From the NCBI GenBank assembly GCA_963792075.1, contig CAWBUW010000004.1:1-64000 (forward strand): a stretch of 64,000 nucleotides of DNA, in the 5' to 3' direction. Below, piece after piece: positions 1 through 9,663 of the stretch. Under the pieces are notes generated by a model that saw nothing but the letters and a program-made list of their open reading frames with translations, was not told where the DNA came from and did not search any database. The translations under genes were made by a program, and so were the position numbers. Origin of the DNA: CAWBUW01 sp963792075 (GTDB taxonomy: Bacteria > Chloroflexota > Anaerolineae > Anaerolineales > UBA4823). Position 1 is the stretch's first letter. Each line of letters starts with the position of its first letter.

Positions 1-833
1 CTTCCAGCGGTCCCCCACTACCTGCCGCTCAAGCATCAGCTGTTCATACTGCGTGCGAAGAGGGCAACGGTTGTGGCCCCTAAATTGATGGTGCGTTTGC
101 CGGCCTTCGTCTTGGGCAAACTGAAATACCCGTTTTGATGATCGCCCCTTTTGAGCTGGCGCTGGACCTTCAAGGTCTTTTTCTGCCAATCCAGATCCGA
201 CCACTTCAAGGCCAGAAGCTCCGATTGGCGCATCCCGGTAACGATAGCCAGATGGTACAGCACTTCATTGCGATCTCCCCGCACCGCCAGGATAAACTGG
301 GAGACCTGGGCTTCATCATAGAACTTCATCTCATCTGGCTGGTACCTGGGCGGGGTAACCGCATTGGTAGGGTTCCGTCCAATCATCCCCAGCTTGACTG
401 CCTGGTCCAAGGATTTATGCAGAACGATGTGGATCATCTGGATGGTCCTTGGCCCTACCCCATCCCGGTATTTCGTATCATACAGCCTCTGGATACGCTC
501 TGCCGTGATCTCACTGAGTTTTGTCGTCTTGAAGGCAGGCAAGAGATACTTCCTGCAAATCATCTCATACTGGTACCAGGTAACTGGCCGGATCGTCGTT
601 TTGATCGAGACCAACCAGCCATCCAGGAATTCATGCAAGGTCGTGGCAGCCCCTTTGGCCGTCAAACCATTATCCACTTGCGTGATGGTTTTCTTCAGCC
701 AGGCCTGAACTTCCTTGCGGGTCCTGGCGCTGAAACTCAAGCGCTTGCCTTCAAGGGTTACCTGCCCACGCCAGCGTCCATCTTCCAGTTGGAAAATAGA
801 GCCTTCATTTCTGCCGCGAATTTTTGTCGCCAT
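1..833 (-). CDS. Tyrosine-type site-specific integrase, frameshifted and cut by the window edge
   Basis: Phage/ICE-type tyrosine recombinase that would integrate and excise the element. The start is taken at the ATG at 833 (protein begins MATKIRGRNEG) rather than the longer upstream frame. An AP2-like arm-binding N-terminus (GSIFQLEDGRWRGQV) is followed by a SAM-like core-binding domain and the first part of the catalytic domain with the box I arginine (TGMRQSELLALKW). The frame stops at base 36, but from about base 60 leftwards the next frame continues the expected sequence (LRTQYEQLMLERQVVG), so one base appears to be missing. The box II HxxR and the tyrosine lie beyond the window. Together with the neighbouring excisionase-like gene it marks one end of a mobile element. 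Confidence 0.85.
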
Positions 834-986
834 TTCTTTAACTCCTTGAAAAAGATATAAGGAATGGCGACACTGCAAGCCTGTTCAATACGTTTTTAAA
901 GAGCGAGGTTTCGTTCATTCTACCACTCAATGACCTGGACGCGAACAGAATAAGGGAGACCTACAACGAGAGCCCTTTGTTACAAT

Positions 987-1199
987 TTACCCAGACAAGC
1001 TAACGTGTTCCGGATCAGTAATATTGCGTGAGATGTATCGATCCAAATCTTGCGGTCGGACACGTACCGCCCTGCCTAGCCTAACCGTCGGGATTTGAGA
1101 GGACTGCATCAATTGATAAGCAAAAGCCCGGCTGATATTCAGGATTAAAGCAACTTCTTCAGCCTTCAGTAAACGAAGGGATTGTTTTTGGTTTTCCAT
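987..1199 (-). CDS. Excisionase-like helix-turn-helix protein (MerR/HTH_17 type)
   Basis: A 70-residue DNA-binding protein. The start at 1199 gives MENQKQSLRLLKAEEVA and follows an AGGAAA stretch. The core is a winged-helix HTH_17 domain: LLKAEEVALILNISRAFAYQ is the helix-turn-helix and IPTVRLGRAVRVRPQDLDRYI is the wing and the typical end of the domain. Proteins of this kind beside tyrosine integrases act as excisionases or small regulators. It is 150 bp upstream of the integrase, on the same strand, and the two are probably transcribed together. Family assignment is secure; the excisionase role is inferred from position. Confidence 0.8.
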   Translation of the reverse strand: MENQKQSLRLLKAEEVALILNISRAFAYQLMQSSQIPTVRLGRAVRVRPQDLDRYISRNITDPEHVSLSG

Positions 1200-1734
1200 A
1201 ATATTTTCCTTTCTTATGATCCGCATGTTTCTTCAAAATTTATGTCTATACGAATTTTCCACGCTTATTACAAGAGCATCTAGTAGATGACTTCCTATAC
1301 TAAAGACCCATTAACCGAATTACCTCGATACTTGGCCGATCCTGCGCAGTCGGCCAGCTTTCTCTGCCTGAACCAGCAGATTTCCGGCAAATACTCAATC
1401 TATCATATATGCACTTCCTGCTTTTTATGGGTTGAATGTCTCTTATGCGCTTTAGGGGATAAAAGAAAAATCCGGTTCTGATTGTAACTGAACAGGAGCG
1501 TCAAAAAGCCTGTCCATCATTCTGGCAGACTTTTTCTACACCCCAGATTTCAAGTGGCTATAGATATCTGCCATCTGGTATTAAGAAAAGCAGTCCTGTT
1601 ATGCAGGAGACTGGTTTTGTCGAGTGGCTATATAATTGTTATTAGTTTTGATTTCGTTGAGCTAGGTGAAATCGAAGATGAAAATTTTATGGAAAGGTTG
1701 ACAGAAAGGAATCTTCTCGCCTAGAGATATGCCT
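1200..1734. other. Intergenic region, no supported gene
   Basis: AT-rich stretch between the excisionase-like gene and a degraded lipoprotein gene. A 64-codon open frame at 1287-1481 has no recognisable features and no convincing ribosome-binding site. It must hold the promoter for the excisionase/integrase pair, but no clear boxes were picked out. Confidence 0.4.
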
Positions 1735-3277
1735 ATGCAGAAATTCAAATCATCTATGGTAGGTTATAACGCAATTATTATTCTCGCATTGTTGCATGTT
1801 CTCGTTCAATAGAGATCGTCAGTGTCAACCTATAAGTTGGCAAGTGGGAAATCACGGAAACAGATATGCCGACTCAAAAACCAATATCAACAAATACTCC
1901 TAAACTTGCCATAACACCGATTGACACGTCGCCTTCATCGCTGACTTCAATCCGAAACCAGAACCTATCATACCTTGATACTTTCACCGATACCAACTGT
2001 ATATCCGACAGTCACTCGGAGTTTAATCCCTATTACATGGTTACAGCAACCATGGCACCCGCCGAATCCTGCCCAGAGAAAAAACCGGCACTCAGGCCAC
2101 CTGATTTTTATGCCATGATTTTAAAGAAAGAACACTTTCAGCAAGATTATTTGGACTATTTCAATTCTGGAGGGGTAGTTGGCAACTTGGCTCAAAATTG
2201 GCTTCCAGAGTATGTACTGGATCTGACCAACGACGGAGTACCAGAATACATTATTAGATGGGGAGATGTTTTTGTTCTCGGATGCCATTCAGGAAAGTTT
2301 CAGATTTTACTAGATATTCGTTCTATTGAAAATAATGGGGTTAACGGTGTTGAGGCAGTTGGTGATGCTAACCTGAACGGTGTACCGAGATTGTCTTCAG
2401 GGTAAAGTTAACCCAATATATTGAGGATTTAGAAGTTGTTGAATGGGATGGGTCTAAATTTCGCTCACTGTTCGTCTCCAATGATCGAAATATCTTAAGT
2501 AATGGGTTGCTCGAAATGAGAAAAGGTGGTGCAGCTTTTAGTTTTGCTAATACCGATTCAGATCCTCTCCTTGAACTAATAGTTACTCTTTATCCTTCGT
2601 GGGAAAAGAAAAGATATGAGGATGGTTTTCCATGGAGAACAGTATACGATCATTACAAGTGGAACGGCAGCAACTTCATTTTTGCCAGACACATTTATAG
2701 TTCTCCTGCGTTTCGTTTCCAAGCGGTTAATGACGGAGATTGGGCCTTCTTATATGGAGATTATATAAATGCGATTTCCCATTATCGCCTCGCGATCAGT
2801 GATGACAGCTTGTTATGGTATACAGAAGAACGCAGGATGTATAGCTTGATTCATGATATACCTTGGGCATTCCGTGATGTTACGCCTATACCAGCGACTT
2901 ATGATCCCAATGAATATCCAAATCTGGCAGCTTATTCATACTTTCGTATGATGCTGGCTGACATTAAACTTGGACGTCTTTCCTTCGCGCAGACAACCTA
3001 TGATTGGTTGCAAATAAATTTTCCTACGGGCAAACCTGGGCATGCTTATGCCGAGCTTGCAGGTGAGTTCTGGGATGTGTATAAAATATCCCAAAACTTT
3101 GCCATGGCCTGTTCAGTGGTTAATGATTACGCCAAACTCTACCCCGAAGAGATTTTTAGATATCTATCAAATTCTGCAATAATTGATGGGATAAAAATAA
3201 ACTGGCCTAACGCAATAAACTTTGGAGAACAAAGCTCGGAGTTAAGGTACAGTCCCGAATTGATTTGTCCGCCATAA
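1735..3277 (+). pseudogene. Degraded lipoprotein with Thr/Ser/Pro-rich linker
   Basis: Reconstructed from several frames. The ATG at 1735 opens a signal-peptide-like segment (MQKFKSSMVGYNAIIILA), after which a neighbouring frame supplies a lipobox-like IVAC. A further shift gives the frame beginning at 1866 with a Thr/Ser/Pro-rich linker. A fourth break lies near 2385: the frame ending at 2405 continues in another frame as EIVFRVKLTQYIEDLEV, which leads without a stop into the open frame containing 2507-3277. The region around residue 150 (DLTNDGVPEYIIRWGD) resembles the Asp-rich loops of FG-GAP-type propellers. The C-terminal half is helical with no recognised motif. It resembles the other lipoproteins in this window in layout, not in detectable sequence. 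Function unknown. Confidence 0.5.
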
Positions 3278-3492
3278 TTTGCTTCAAACCTATGTCAAAA
3301 GGCGTGCAACCTAAAAATGTAGATGGTCAAGTTATCTGTAATTAGACAAGTTCTTGGCGAGAAAGGAAGAATTGGAATGATTATTCAGGACCATCTATGG
3401 GCAGTAATGGACGGTTTCGATATCTGTTATTTCAAGTAAAATATTCAGAGTCCTTTGTTAGGGCGGGGCAAGTAGGAAGCCCCACCCTAAAC

Positions 3493-3885
3493 TTATTTAT
3501 CTCGAAAATCCTTCCATATCGACAGCTGTCCCACATGAACAGCACTGCTCTGCTTACCAGATGATCTCCTACCAGCAGCCGCCTTCGCTACCTGGTGCTC
3601 CAGCGCCCAATCCAGCCATGTCTTGGGGTTCACCGGGATCAGCACCGGACTGACTTCAGTCGGGCAGCCCATCGGCGAGTTCGACACCCGCATCTCGTCA
3701 GCAAATAACGATTGCAGGTCGTCCAGCTCCGCGCCGCGCAGCACTTCACGGGCAAGCTCGGTGATGAAGCCACCTTCTTCCACGGGTACGATTGTACCGC
3801 GCGCATCTTGCGCCCCATCAGCGCCAGCGCCTGGGCTTCCATGGCGTCTTTGTAAACGGCGAACACCGCCAAACAATATTGTCAA
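3493..3885 (-). pseudogene. Remnant of the C-terminus of a second SNF2-type helicase
   Basis: The translated sequence (for example ELAREVLRGAELDDLQSLF and FADEMRVSNSPMGCPTEVSP) closely matches the last ~130 residues of the helicase ending at 10334, but the DNA is clearly diverged, so this is not a recent copy. It differs by a deletion of about 30 bases in the stretch encoding AQLLYGDTVGGA, which also puts the upstream part (AVFAVYKDAMEAQALALMGR) in another frame. No start or upstream helicase motifs remain. It is best read as the scar of a related mobile element that once occupied this site. Confidence 0.75.
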
Positions 3886-4038
3886 ACAGTCAGTAGAATA
3901 GATGGGTATAATATGCTATTGAACAACAGCAGTGATCGTGCCCATTTCTCATCGCCTATTCCTCGGAAAGCATAGTGTTCCTTTTGGCCTAAAATCTACC
4001 TGGCTGTGAACGCCAGGCCTGACTTCCTGGAGGTTTTC

Positions 4039-6136
4039 GTGTACAAACGGCTTTGGATCTTGCTCATCACCCTTATCCTGGCAGGTTGCAGCACCAATTC
4101 AGCCACACCTACCCAAACGGTAGAGGGAAATGTTCCTACGAAGGCAGCCAGTCAGTTGCCTGCTGAGACACTCACTCCAACACCTACGCAAACCATCATA
4201 CCAAGCAATACGCCAGTGCCGAGCAACACACCCGCGCCGACTGCAACGCCTATACCTACATCTACCCCCACCCCAGCACTCCCCCTTGGCTTGGGCAGCC
4301 CATTACCAGGGGGGGCTCAACCAATCCTGGCAGACAATGCAGCGAAAATCACGCTTCTGGGTCGTTACAGCGGCGAGCCGTATGGCGTCAGTGCGGTCTC
4401 AGCAGATGGTAAACGCACCATTTTTGCCAGCAGTGAGGGTATAGAGGTGTTCGATCTGGTTCAGCAGAAATTGTTGGATCGAGTGGATACCTATATTCGC
4501 TGGGACCAGTACATGTACACGGAAGGATGGCTGTCTATCTCGGGAGATGGCACCATCATCGGTGTGGTCACGGCGGATGATTTGCGTGTTCTCAGTGCCG
4601 ATGGTAAGCTGCTCTACGCTTTACCCAGCCGTCCTAATGAATTGTACCCTTCCCTGGCAATCATGGACGGGATCGGCGTTTCGCCGGATGGCAAGCTGGC
4701 AGCATTGGTGGATTGTGCAGAAGGCGAGTATAACGGCTGTCCATTCCAGATTGTACGTACAGATACAGGTGAGGTCGTCTACACCTGGAATAACAAGATG
4801 CTCAGTCTACACGGCGCCAGCCCGGTTTTCTCCCCGGATGGCTCTATATTAGCCACTTGGTTCGATAACCGCCTGTGGTTCTGGAATACTTCAGATTGGA
4901 CGGCGATCTCAGACCTGCCCAGAGAGGAACAACAGGGCTGGGTATTCTCACCTGATGGCAAGCAGATTGCACTAGGCGGCGCCACTTTGCAGCTCTGGGA
5001 TATCGCCACTCGAAAATTGGATCGTGAGCTTCAGCCAAATGAGGTCACCCCTCTCTATCCATTCTTTTCTCCTGATGGAAAATGGGTAGCGGGCGCTGGT
5101 TGGGCAGGACAAGTCGCTGTCTGGAGCACTGCTGACGGTAAGCTGGTAGCAGAACAAACGTTGCCATTCAACGATGTCGCCCGCATGCGCCTCATCGATG
5201 GCAAGGCTGAAATAGTCAGCCTGCCAGGGCACGATGCCAGCCTGTGGGGAAGAGCAGTTGGTGAAGATGCTTTCCAATTCGTAGAACAGGACGATGTCTC
5301 TATGCTGGCGATGGTACAGGGAAATCAGGGGTGCAGATTGAATTTGAATGGGCAGGCCGATTGCCAAAGCGGCAATTATATGATCTTGGGCAGCGATGGT
5401 AATTTTTACCGTGGCAACGAGCAGGATCATATGGTAGAGTTTCGTTTTGGGTTGGATGGCAGTGGAGAAATAGCGGCCTCGATGACTTGGTCCGGCTATA
5501 TGCTCAACCCGGCCGGAATCGACCCGCAAAACCATTTCTTCTTCTACTCCTTATGGTCTGGGCCAAACAATGCGGATGTATTTGCCCTCGACAGTGAGAA
5601 AGGTACCACGATCAAAAAGTGGACGAACACCTGGATGTCACGGGTCAGCTACTCTCCCGATGGCAAGTATGCTGCTTTCGTGTTGGACCACAACCCAGGA
5701 TATGGGTTGGTGCTGTTTGATCGAGTAAACCGCCTGCCGGTTTTTCAAAAAACATATCCTTTTGGGGTATCATCACAAGGCGTTGTATTTACCCCAGACA
5801 GCCGAAAGATGGTATTGCTGGTTGGCGATGCCTCGAAACAAAGCCTCGTGATCGAGATAATGGATGTTGCCTCACCGCATCAAACGACTCCTGTAACACT
5901 TAGCCTGCCCGAACAAGTCTTCCTGCGCAGCATGGCAGTTTCGCCCGATGGGAAGCTGCTTGCGGTAGGCTTATCAGACGGGCATATCCAACTGACGCAG
6001 GTGGCAGACGGGGAAACGGTATTCGATTGGCTCGCGCACCGAGAGTGGGTGGGTGAGTTGGCCTTCTCCGGTGACGGCAAGTACCTGGCATGGCCGGTGA
6101 GAACGGTTATGTGAAATTATGGGGCATCTGGCCTTG
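4039..6136 (+). CDS. Lipoprotein with WD40-like beta-propeller, frameshifted at the end
   Basis: Exported lipoprotein of about 700 residues. The start chosen is GTG at 4039 because GGAGG lies at 4028-4033 and the protein then begins with a good lipoprotein signal (VYKRLWILLITLILAGCS; lipobox LAGC). A Pro/Thr linker follows (residues ~25-80), then repeated WD40/TolB-like blades with the recurring pattern FSPDGK, W-N/S-T and D-G. The open frame stops at 6114, but in the next frame a typical final blade continues (MAGENGYVKLWGIWP) to a stop at 6136, so one base is probably missing near 6092. Such propellers usually bind proteins or sugars at the cell surface; the ligand is unknown. Flanked by mobile-element DNA and likely cargo. 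Confidence 0.8.
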
Positions 6137-6211
6137 ATAAATGTGAAGACTAATGAACACTAATCATCTGCACCGCCCTACCACGGCGATTCCCAGAGAG
6201 CCCGAATTCTT

Positions 6212-8401
6212 TCACGGTCTGAGAGCGTTGTCACCAGAGAAAGCCACTTCTATGGTGGTAAGTATTGTCTCCGCAGCGCGCTGCACGAGCGTGGTGTAGC
6301 GCGGCACATCCACCGTGCGCGGGTCGGGCGGGGTGGGTTGGTCCCATGCGTAGACGCCGGGCTTGCCGCGCGTGAAAATGAAGCGCACCCGTTGCCCTGG
6401 GCGGACTGACTTTCCATACGCCATGAGTTGTGCCGCCGCGCGCGCCGCTGGTGAGGGCGATGTGTAAGCCTCCAGCTCTCGGCTCAGCTTCTGAGCAAAG
6501 AGCAGGTCGGGCAGCGGCACCCGCCCGCCACGTAGATCTTGCAGCGCCTGCGCCAGGCAGCGCCGGGCGGCGGGCAGAGTTGCGGGGAGCTCCTCTGCGC
6601 TGGGTGCCTGCGCCAGCACTTCCAGAATCTGCATCTGCAGGTTGGCGATCCAGGGCGGCGTGTCTCGCCGCCGGGCCTCGATGCCGCGCACTTTCAGCGA
6701 GCCATCTTGAAACACGCCAAAATAGCGATTGGCGACCGGAATGCGCTCGTCCAGGCGCGAAGGTAAGAAGACGATCCAGCGATAAACGCCTTCCAGGTTG
6801 ATCACCAGCCCTGTGCGAGTGGCAATTTCTTGCAGCAGTGGCAGAAGATGCTCCGGCGTGCTCCAATCAGGGTGCTGCACCCACATGCCATCCACATACA
6901 TGTGCAGGATGCTGCCGCCCAGGTCTTCAGCAGCTTCTTTGGCGCGCAGCAGGGCTTCGCGCCCGTAGGCGGTGACGGCTTCGTGCGCCTCGATGCGTCC
7001 AAAGCGCGCGTTTTTGTACCCCAGGTAGCCAAAGCAGGTGACCAGCAGCCATTTGTGTGCTGCAGCGCGTGCTTTGTCTGCCGGGCGGCGCTGATCCCAG
7101 CGCGGCAGGCGCAGCAGGCGCGCCTTGAGCGCCAGTCGCTTCTCGAGCAGCGGCGCCAGGGTCAGCGGCACCAACCCGGGCTGTGAGCTGGGGTAAGGCA
7201 TCAGATGGCGTGGATCGCCGGGTAGATCTCCCGCTGTTTCGGGTGAGATGTTGAAGTGCACCATCAGGCTGGGGTACATGGAGGCAAAATCCAGCTCGGC
7301 AACCTGCCGGTGCAAGCCGGTGATCGGTTGGTAGATCAGTCCGCCCTGGTCGCGGCGCATCAGTTCCAGCGCAGACTTGGGACGCTCGCTTTGCTGCTTA
7401 TGCCAGGGGACGCCGATCCCCTGGCGCTGAGCGGTGACCATCTGCATGGCAGAGATGCCTGTGCCTGGCGAAATGCGGGCGGCTTGCTGCACGGGCAGGG
7501 CAGTCACGCGTGCAAATTCCAGGATGCCATCCATCCCGAAATCATCGTAGAGCAGGGCATTATGGCGGTCAATATGCCAGCGACCAAACAGGTGCACCTG
7601 CGCGCCCCGGTACACAATCTGCCCATAAGAAAAGTAAGTGTGCTCGGCGTGCCTGGCGGGCGGCAGGCGCTCATCCCGGTTGAGCGGCAGAGGCAGGCCC
7701 AGCTCCTGCGAGAGCTCCAGCAGGCGCGGCAGCAACCAGGTGTCGCCCCAGGTGGTGAGCAGCAGGTCAGGGTCGTAGCGGCGGAGAAGGACGCTGAGGT
7801 TGATTAACAGCGGGCGCGGTGGGTCAAAGGGGAACACATAGCTGAAACGACCGCTGTGCACTTGCAGCGTGTGCGGGGTCCGGTGTGCTGGGTCTGAATC
7901 GGGCTCCATTTCCAGGATGCGCAGCGGCGTCGGCGTGGGATCCAGCTCCCAGGGCGAGTCCAGCACCTGCAGGCTTAACACCCGCCCCTGTTTGTCCACT
8001 TCCCCCTGGCAGCGCGCCAGGGGGAAAAGATCCTTCGCGGCTGCCAGACGCAACGCCAGCGGCAGGTCGGCATCGTAGTAGTTGAGATCGGGGAAGACCT
8101 GCTGCAAGCGCTGGAAAAGCTCTAGCTGAGGTTGTGAGGCACAGATCTGTACGGAAAGCATGGGCAGCGGTTGAGCCTGGAACAGGTCGCGATGCTCCAC
8201 GCGGGCAAGGATGGGTGGGGGCTGCTGCTGGCGCAGCCACTGCCAGGCCTGGCGCAGGCGCGGCGCAGGACCGGCAGCGTAAAAGGTGATCGGGCATGCC
8301 AGGCTCAGCCGCTGGCGCTGCCCATCGTCGCTCAACATCCAGAGCGCCGCCTGCCCCTCCGGGTCAGGATACAGATCAAGCAGCCATCCGGTCAGTTGCA
8401 T
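6212..8401 (-). CDS. Family B DNA polymerase-like protein with a degenerate catalytic motif C
   Basis: A 729-residue protein with the architecture of family B DNA polymerases. Motif A is intact (DFASMYPS, residues 371-378) and motif B is recognisable (KWLLVTCFGYLGY, from residue 450), as is the later VRGIEARRRDTPPW segment. Motif C, normally YxDTDS, reads YVDGMW (residues 502-507): the first Asp is present but the position of the second, catalytic Asp is Met. The Exo I region (LRILEMEPD, ~160-168) also departs from the usual DIE. Bacterial and archaeal PolB2-type proteins with disrupted active sites are known, and this may be one. It is the last gene of a three-gene minus-strand set with a RecA-fold protein and a small protein, suggesting a repair or lesion-bypass role rather than bulk replication. 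Polymerase activity is doubtful. Confidence 0.8.
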   Translation of the reverse strand: MQLTGWLLDLYPDPEGQAALWMLSDDGQRQRLSLACPITFYAAGPAPRLRQAWQWLRQQQPPPILARVEHRDLFQAQPLPMLSVQICASQPQLELFQRLQQVFPDLNYYDADLPLALRLAAAKDLFPLARCQGEVDKQGRVLSLQVLDSPWELDPTPTPLRILEMEPDSDPAHRTPHTLQVHSGRFSYVFPFDPPRPLLINLSVLLRRYDPDLLLTTWGDTWLLPRLLELSQELGLPLPLNRDERLPPARHAEHTYFSYGQIVYRGAQVHLFGRWHIDRHNALLYDDFGMDGILEFARVTALPVQQAARISPGTGISAMQMVTAQRQGIGVPWHKQQSERPKSALELMRRDQGGLIYQPITGLHRQVAELDFASMYPSLMVHFNISPETAGDLPGDPRHLMPYPSSQPGLVPLTLAPLLEKRLALKARLLRLPRWDQRRPADKARAAAHKWLLVTCFGYLGYKNARFGRIEAHEAVTAYGREALLRAKEAAEDLGGSILHMYVDGMWVQHPDWSTPEHLLPLLQEIATRTGLVINLEGVYRWIVFLPSRLDERIPVANRYFGVFQDGSLKVRGIEARRRDTPPWIANLQMQILEVLAQAPSAEELPATLPAARRCLAQALQDLRGGRVPLPDLLFAQKLSRELEAYTSPSPAARAAAQLMAYGKSVRPGQRVRFIFTRGKPGVYAWDQPTPPDPRTVDVPRYTTLVQRAAETILTTIEVAFSGDNALRP

Positions 8402-8426
8402 AACAAATGCCCCCTCTTACCGGGGC

Positions 8427-8469
8427 TTGGGGTGTTTGCGAGTGGCAAAGCCACTCGCAAACACCCCAA
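8427..8469. repeat. Perfect 20-bp hairpin
   Basis: TTGGGGTGTTTGCGAGTGGC (8427-8446), a 3-base AAA loop, and its exact reverse complement (8450-8469). It lies in the ~100 bp between the polymerase-like gene and its upstream neighbour. The flanks (CCGGGGC before, ATTCT after) recur around a second hairpin at 9168-9208, so it belongs to a dispersed palindromic repeat family. In the transcript it could stall RNA decay or polymerase between the two genes. Confidence 0.85.
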
Positions 8470-8505
8470 ATTCTTCTTTGTTGGGGAGGCCTCAATTGAA
8501 GACGG

Positions 8506-8790
8506 TCATTCATCAACCCATCCGTCCAGTATAGTCTTACCTGTAAGCGCATCCAGGCGCTGGCGCAGGCGCAGCGTTTCTTTATGCTCCTCCAGCAGCA
8601 TGGCGAGTAAGAAAATCTCAAAAGGCAGCGGGTGGCTGGCATAGGCTGCCGCCGCCAGGTGCTGGTGAGCCGAGGCAAAGAGATCGTCCAGCACGCGCTG
8701 GTCGCTGCGGCGCAGCGCGCGGCGGAAAGGCTCGTACGCCTGCTGTTCTTGCAGGAAGGCGATCGTGATGGATGGCAGGGTGCGTCCCAT
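8506..8790 (-). CDS. Small conserved-context protein of unknown function
   Basis: A 94-residue, mostly helical protein with no family I recognise. Its central part is rich in Leu and Glu (FEIFLLAMLLEEHKETLRLR) and could form a coiled coil. It sits between the RecA-fold gene (50 bp upstream) and the polymerase-like gene (104 bp downstream), all on the minus strand, so it is probably co-transcribed and may be a small partner of one of them. Confidence 0.6.
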   Translation of the reverse strand: MGRTLPSITIAFLQEQQAYEPFRRALRRSDQRVLDDLFASAHQHLAAAAYASHPLPFEIFLLAMLLEEHKETLRLRQRLDALTGKTILDGWVDE

Positions 8791-8840
8791 AGGTTATCCT
8801 CAGCAGGGTGGTTTAGACATCTGCTTCATCATGCAACAGG

Positions 8841-9575
8841 TTATGGAAACAGATGGAGTTGGGTTGGCGCGGGTACGGGTGGTGGCGGCGTCCACAATCG
8901 ATCGGCCGTCCGGCAGAGCATATTGACCAATGACTCGCTGCCTGGCAGCGCGCTGGTGCGGGCGGTGACCAGCACCGGAACGCTGCCAGCCAGACGATGC
9001 AGCATCCCCAGGCAGTCAGCCAGCAGGCGCTGGCGTTCTGGCAGGCGCACATTTTCATCTAGAAATGTAGCCAGCAGATCCAGGACAATCGTAGGCAGGC
9101 AGCCCTCCCCCTTCCTGGCAGGGATCTGGGGTTCTGCGAGCGCCGCCTCCCCTCTCCTGGCCGGGGCTTGAGGGATTGCGGGAAGTGAAACGTCTCGCAA
9201 TCCCTCAAAATTCTCTCTTTTCCCTGCTCTGAGGTTGTTGCGTTCATCTTTGAACGTAACAACCTCAGAGCAGGTGACCTGTGCTAACAACGTGGTCATC
9301 TGGTAGCAGGTGAAGGGGCGTGCCACCTGGATACGCTGCAGCAACGACTCGACGTGAGTATCCAGGCGGCGCAGGTGGCGCGCCAGTCCATACAGATCCA
9401 GGCAGTTGCCGCCATCCAGGATCTGCAGCGGCCCCTTCAGCGCCAGCCGGGCTGCCTGTTCCAGCACCGCCGGGTGGAGATGGCGCAGGTGTGGACCCAG
9501 CACGACCAGCAGCTCGCGCCTGGAGGGGGGTAAAGTCAGGGGAACCGGTTGGTAAGAAGGCAGGAGCGAGTTCAT
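8841..9575 (-). CDS. RecA-fold ATPase-like protein with an in-frame palindromic insertion
   Basis: A 244-residue protein whose blocks resemble RecA/Rad51-type ATPases: a GPLQILDGGNCLDLY segment at the Walker A position, a central helix (RIQVARPFTCYQMTTLL), a Walker-B-like strand (TIVLDLLATFLDENV) and a downstream VPVLVTARTS. The Walker A-like segment has no GK(S/T), so ATP binding is uncertain. About 60 residues between the two core blocks (roughly 115-175) are encoded by palindromic repeat DNA (9168-9274 and flanks) and look like an insertion that kept the frame open. Being first in a set with a small protein and a polymerase-like protein, it recalls the arrangement of ImuA-type RecA-like accessory genes with a polymerase. 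Family call is moderate. Confidence 0.55.
   Translation of the reverse strand: MNSLLPSYQPVPLTLPPSRRELLVVLGPHLRHLHPAVLEQAARLALKGPLQILDGGNCLDLYGLARHLRRLDTHVESLLQRIQVARPFTCYQMTTLLAQVTCSEVVTFKDERNNLRAGKRENFEGLRDVSLPAIPQAPARRGEAALAEPQIPARKGEGCLPTIVLDLLATFLDENVRLPERQRLLADCLGMLHRLAGSVPVLVTARTSALPGSESLVNMLCRTADRLWTPPPPVPAPTQLHLFP
9168..9208. repeat. Imperfect hairpin of the same family as 8427-8469, inside a coding region
   Basis: TTGAGGGATTGCG (9168-9180) pairs with CGCAATCCCTCAA (9196-9208), extended by three more pairs including one G-U. Preceded by CCGGGGC and followed by AATTCT, as in the copy at 8427. It lies within the RecA-fold gene and is translated. Confidence 0.75.
9223..9274. repeat. 24-bp inverted repeat with a 4-base loop, inside a coding region
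   Basis: Arms at 9223-9246 and 9251-9274 match at 23 of 24 positions around the loop TCTT (left arm begins CCTGCTCTGAGGTTGTT). It directly follows the hairpin at 9168-9208 and is in frame within the RecA-fold gene, so it encodes part of the inserted segment. It may be a miniature palindromic element. Confidence 0.85.
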
Positions 9576-9663
9576 GTCCTCACTTTAGCAAATCGTGGCG
9601 GGTTTGTCTATTACCCTAAGGGGGATTAATGGGGTGAATTAGGGGTTAACCTTTAGGGTGAGG

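Noticed and set aside
1287..1481. 64-codon open frame upstream of the lipoprotein remnant
   Set aside because: No recognisable motif, no clear ribosome-binding site, and isolated from other genes.
6430..6801. Long plus-strand open frames across the polymerase, helicase (10835-12667) and integrase (135-860) genes
   Set aside because: They are antisense shadows caused by high GC in real minus-strand genes; they show no domains and odd composition.
9320..9619. 99-codon plus-strand open frame over the start of the RecA-fold gene
   Set aside because: Low-complexity Ala/Pro/Gly composition typical of a GC-rich shadow frame.
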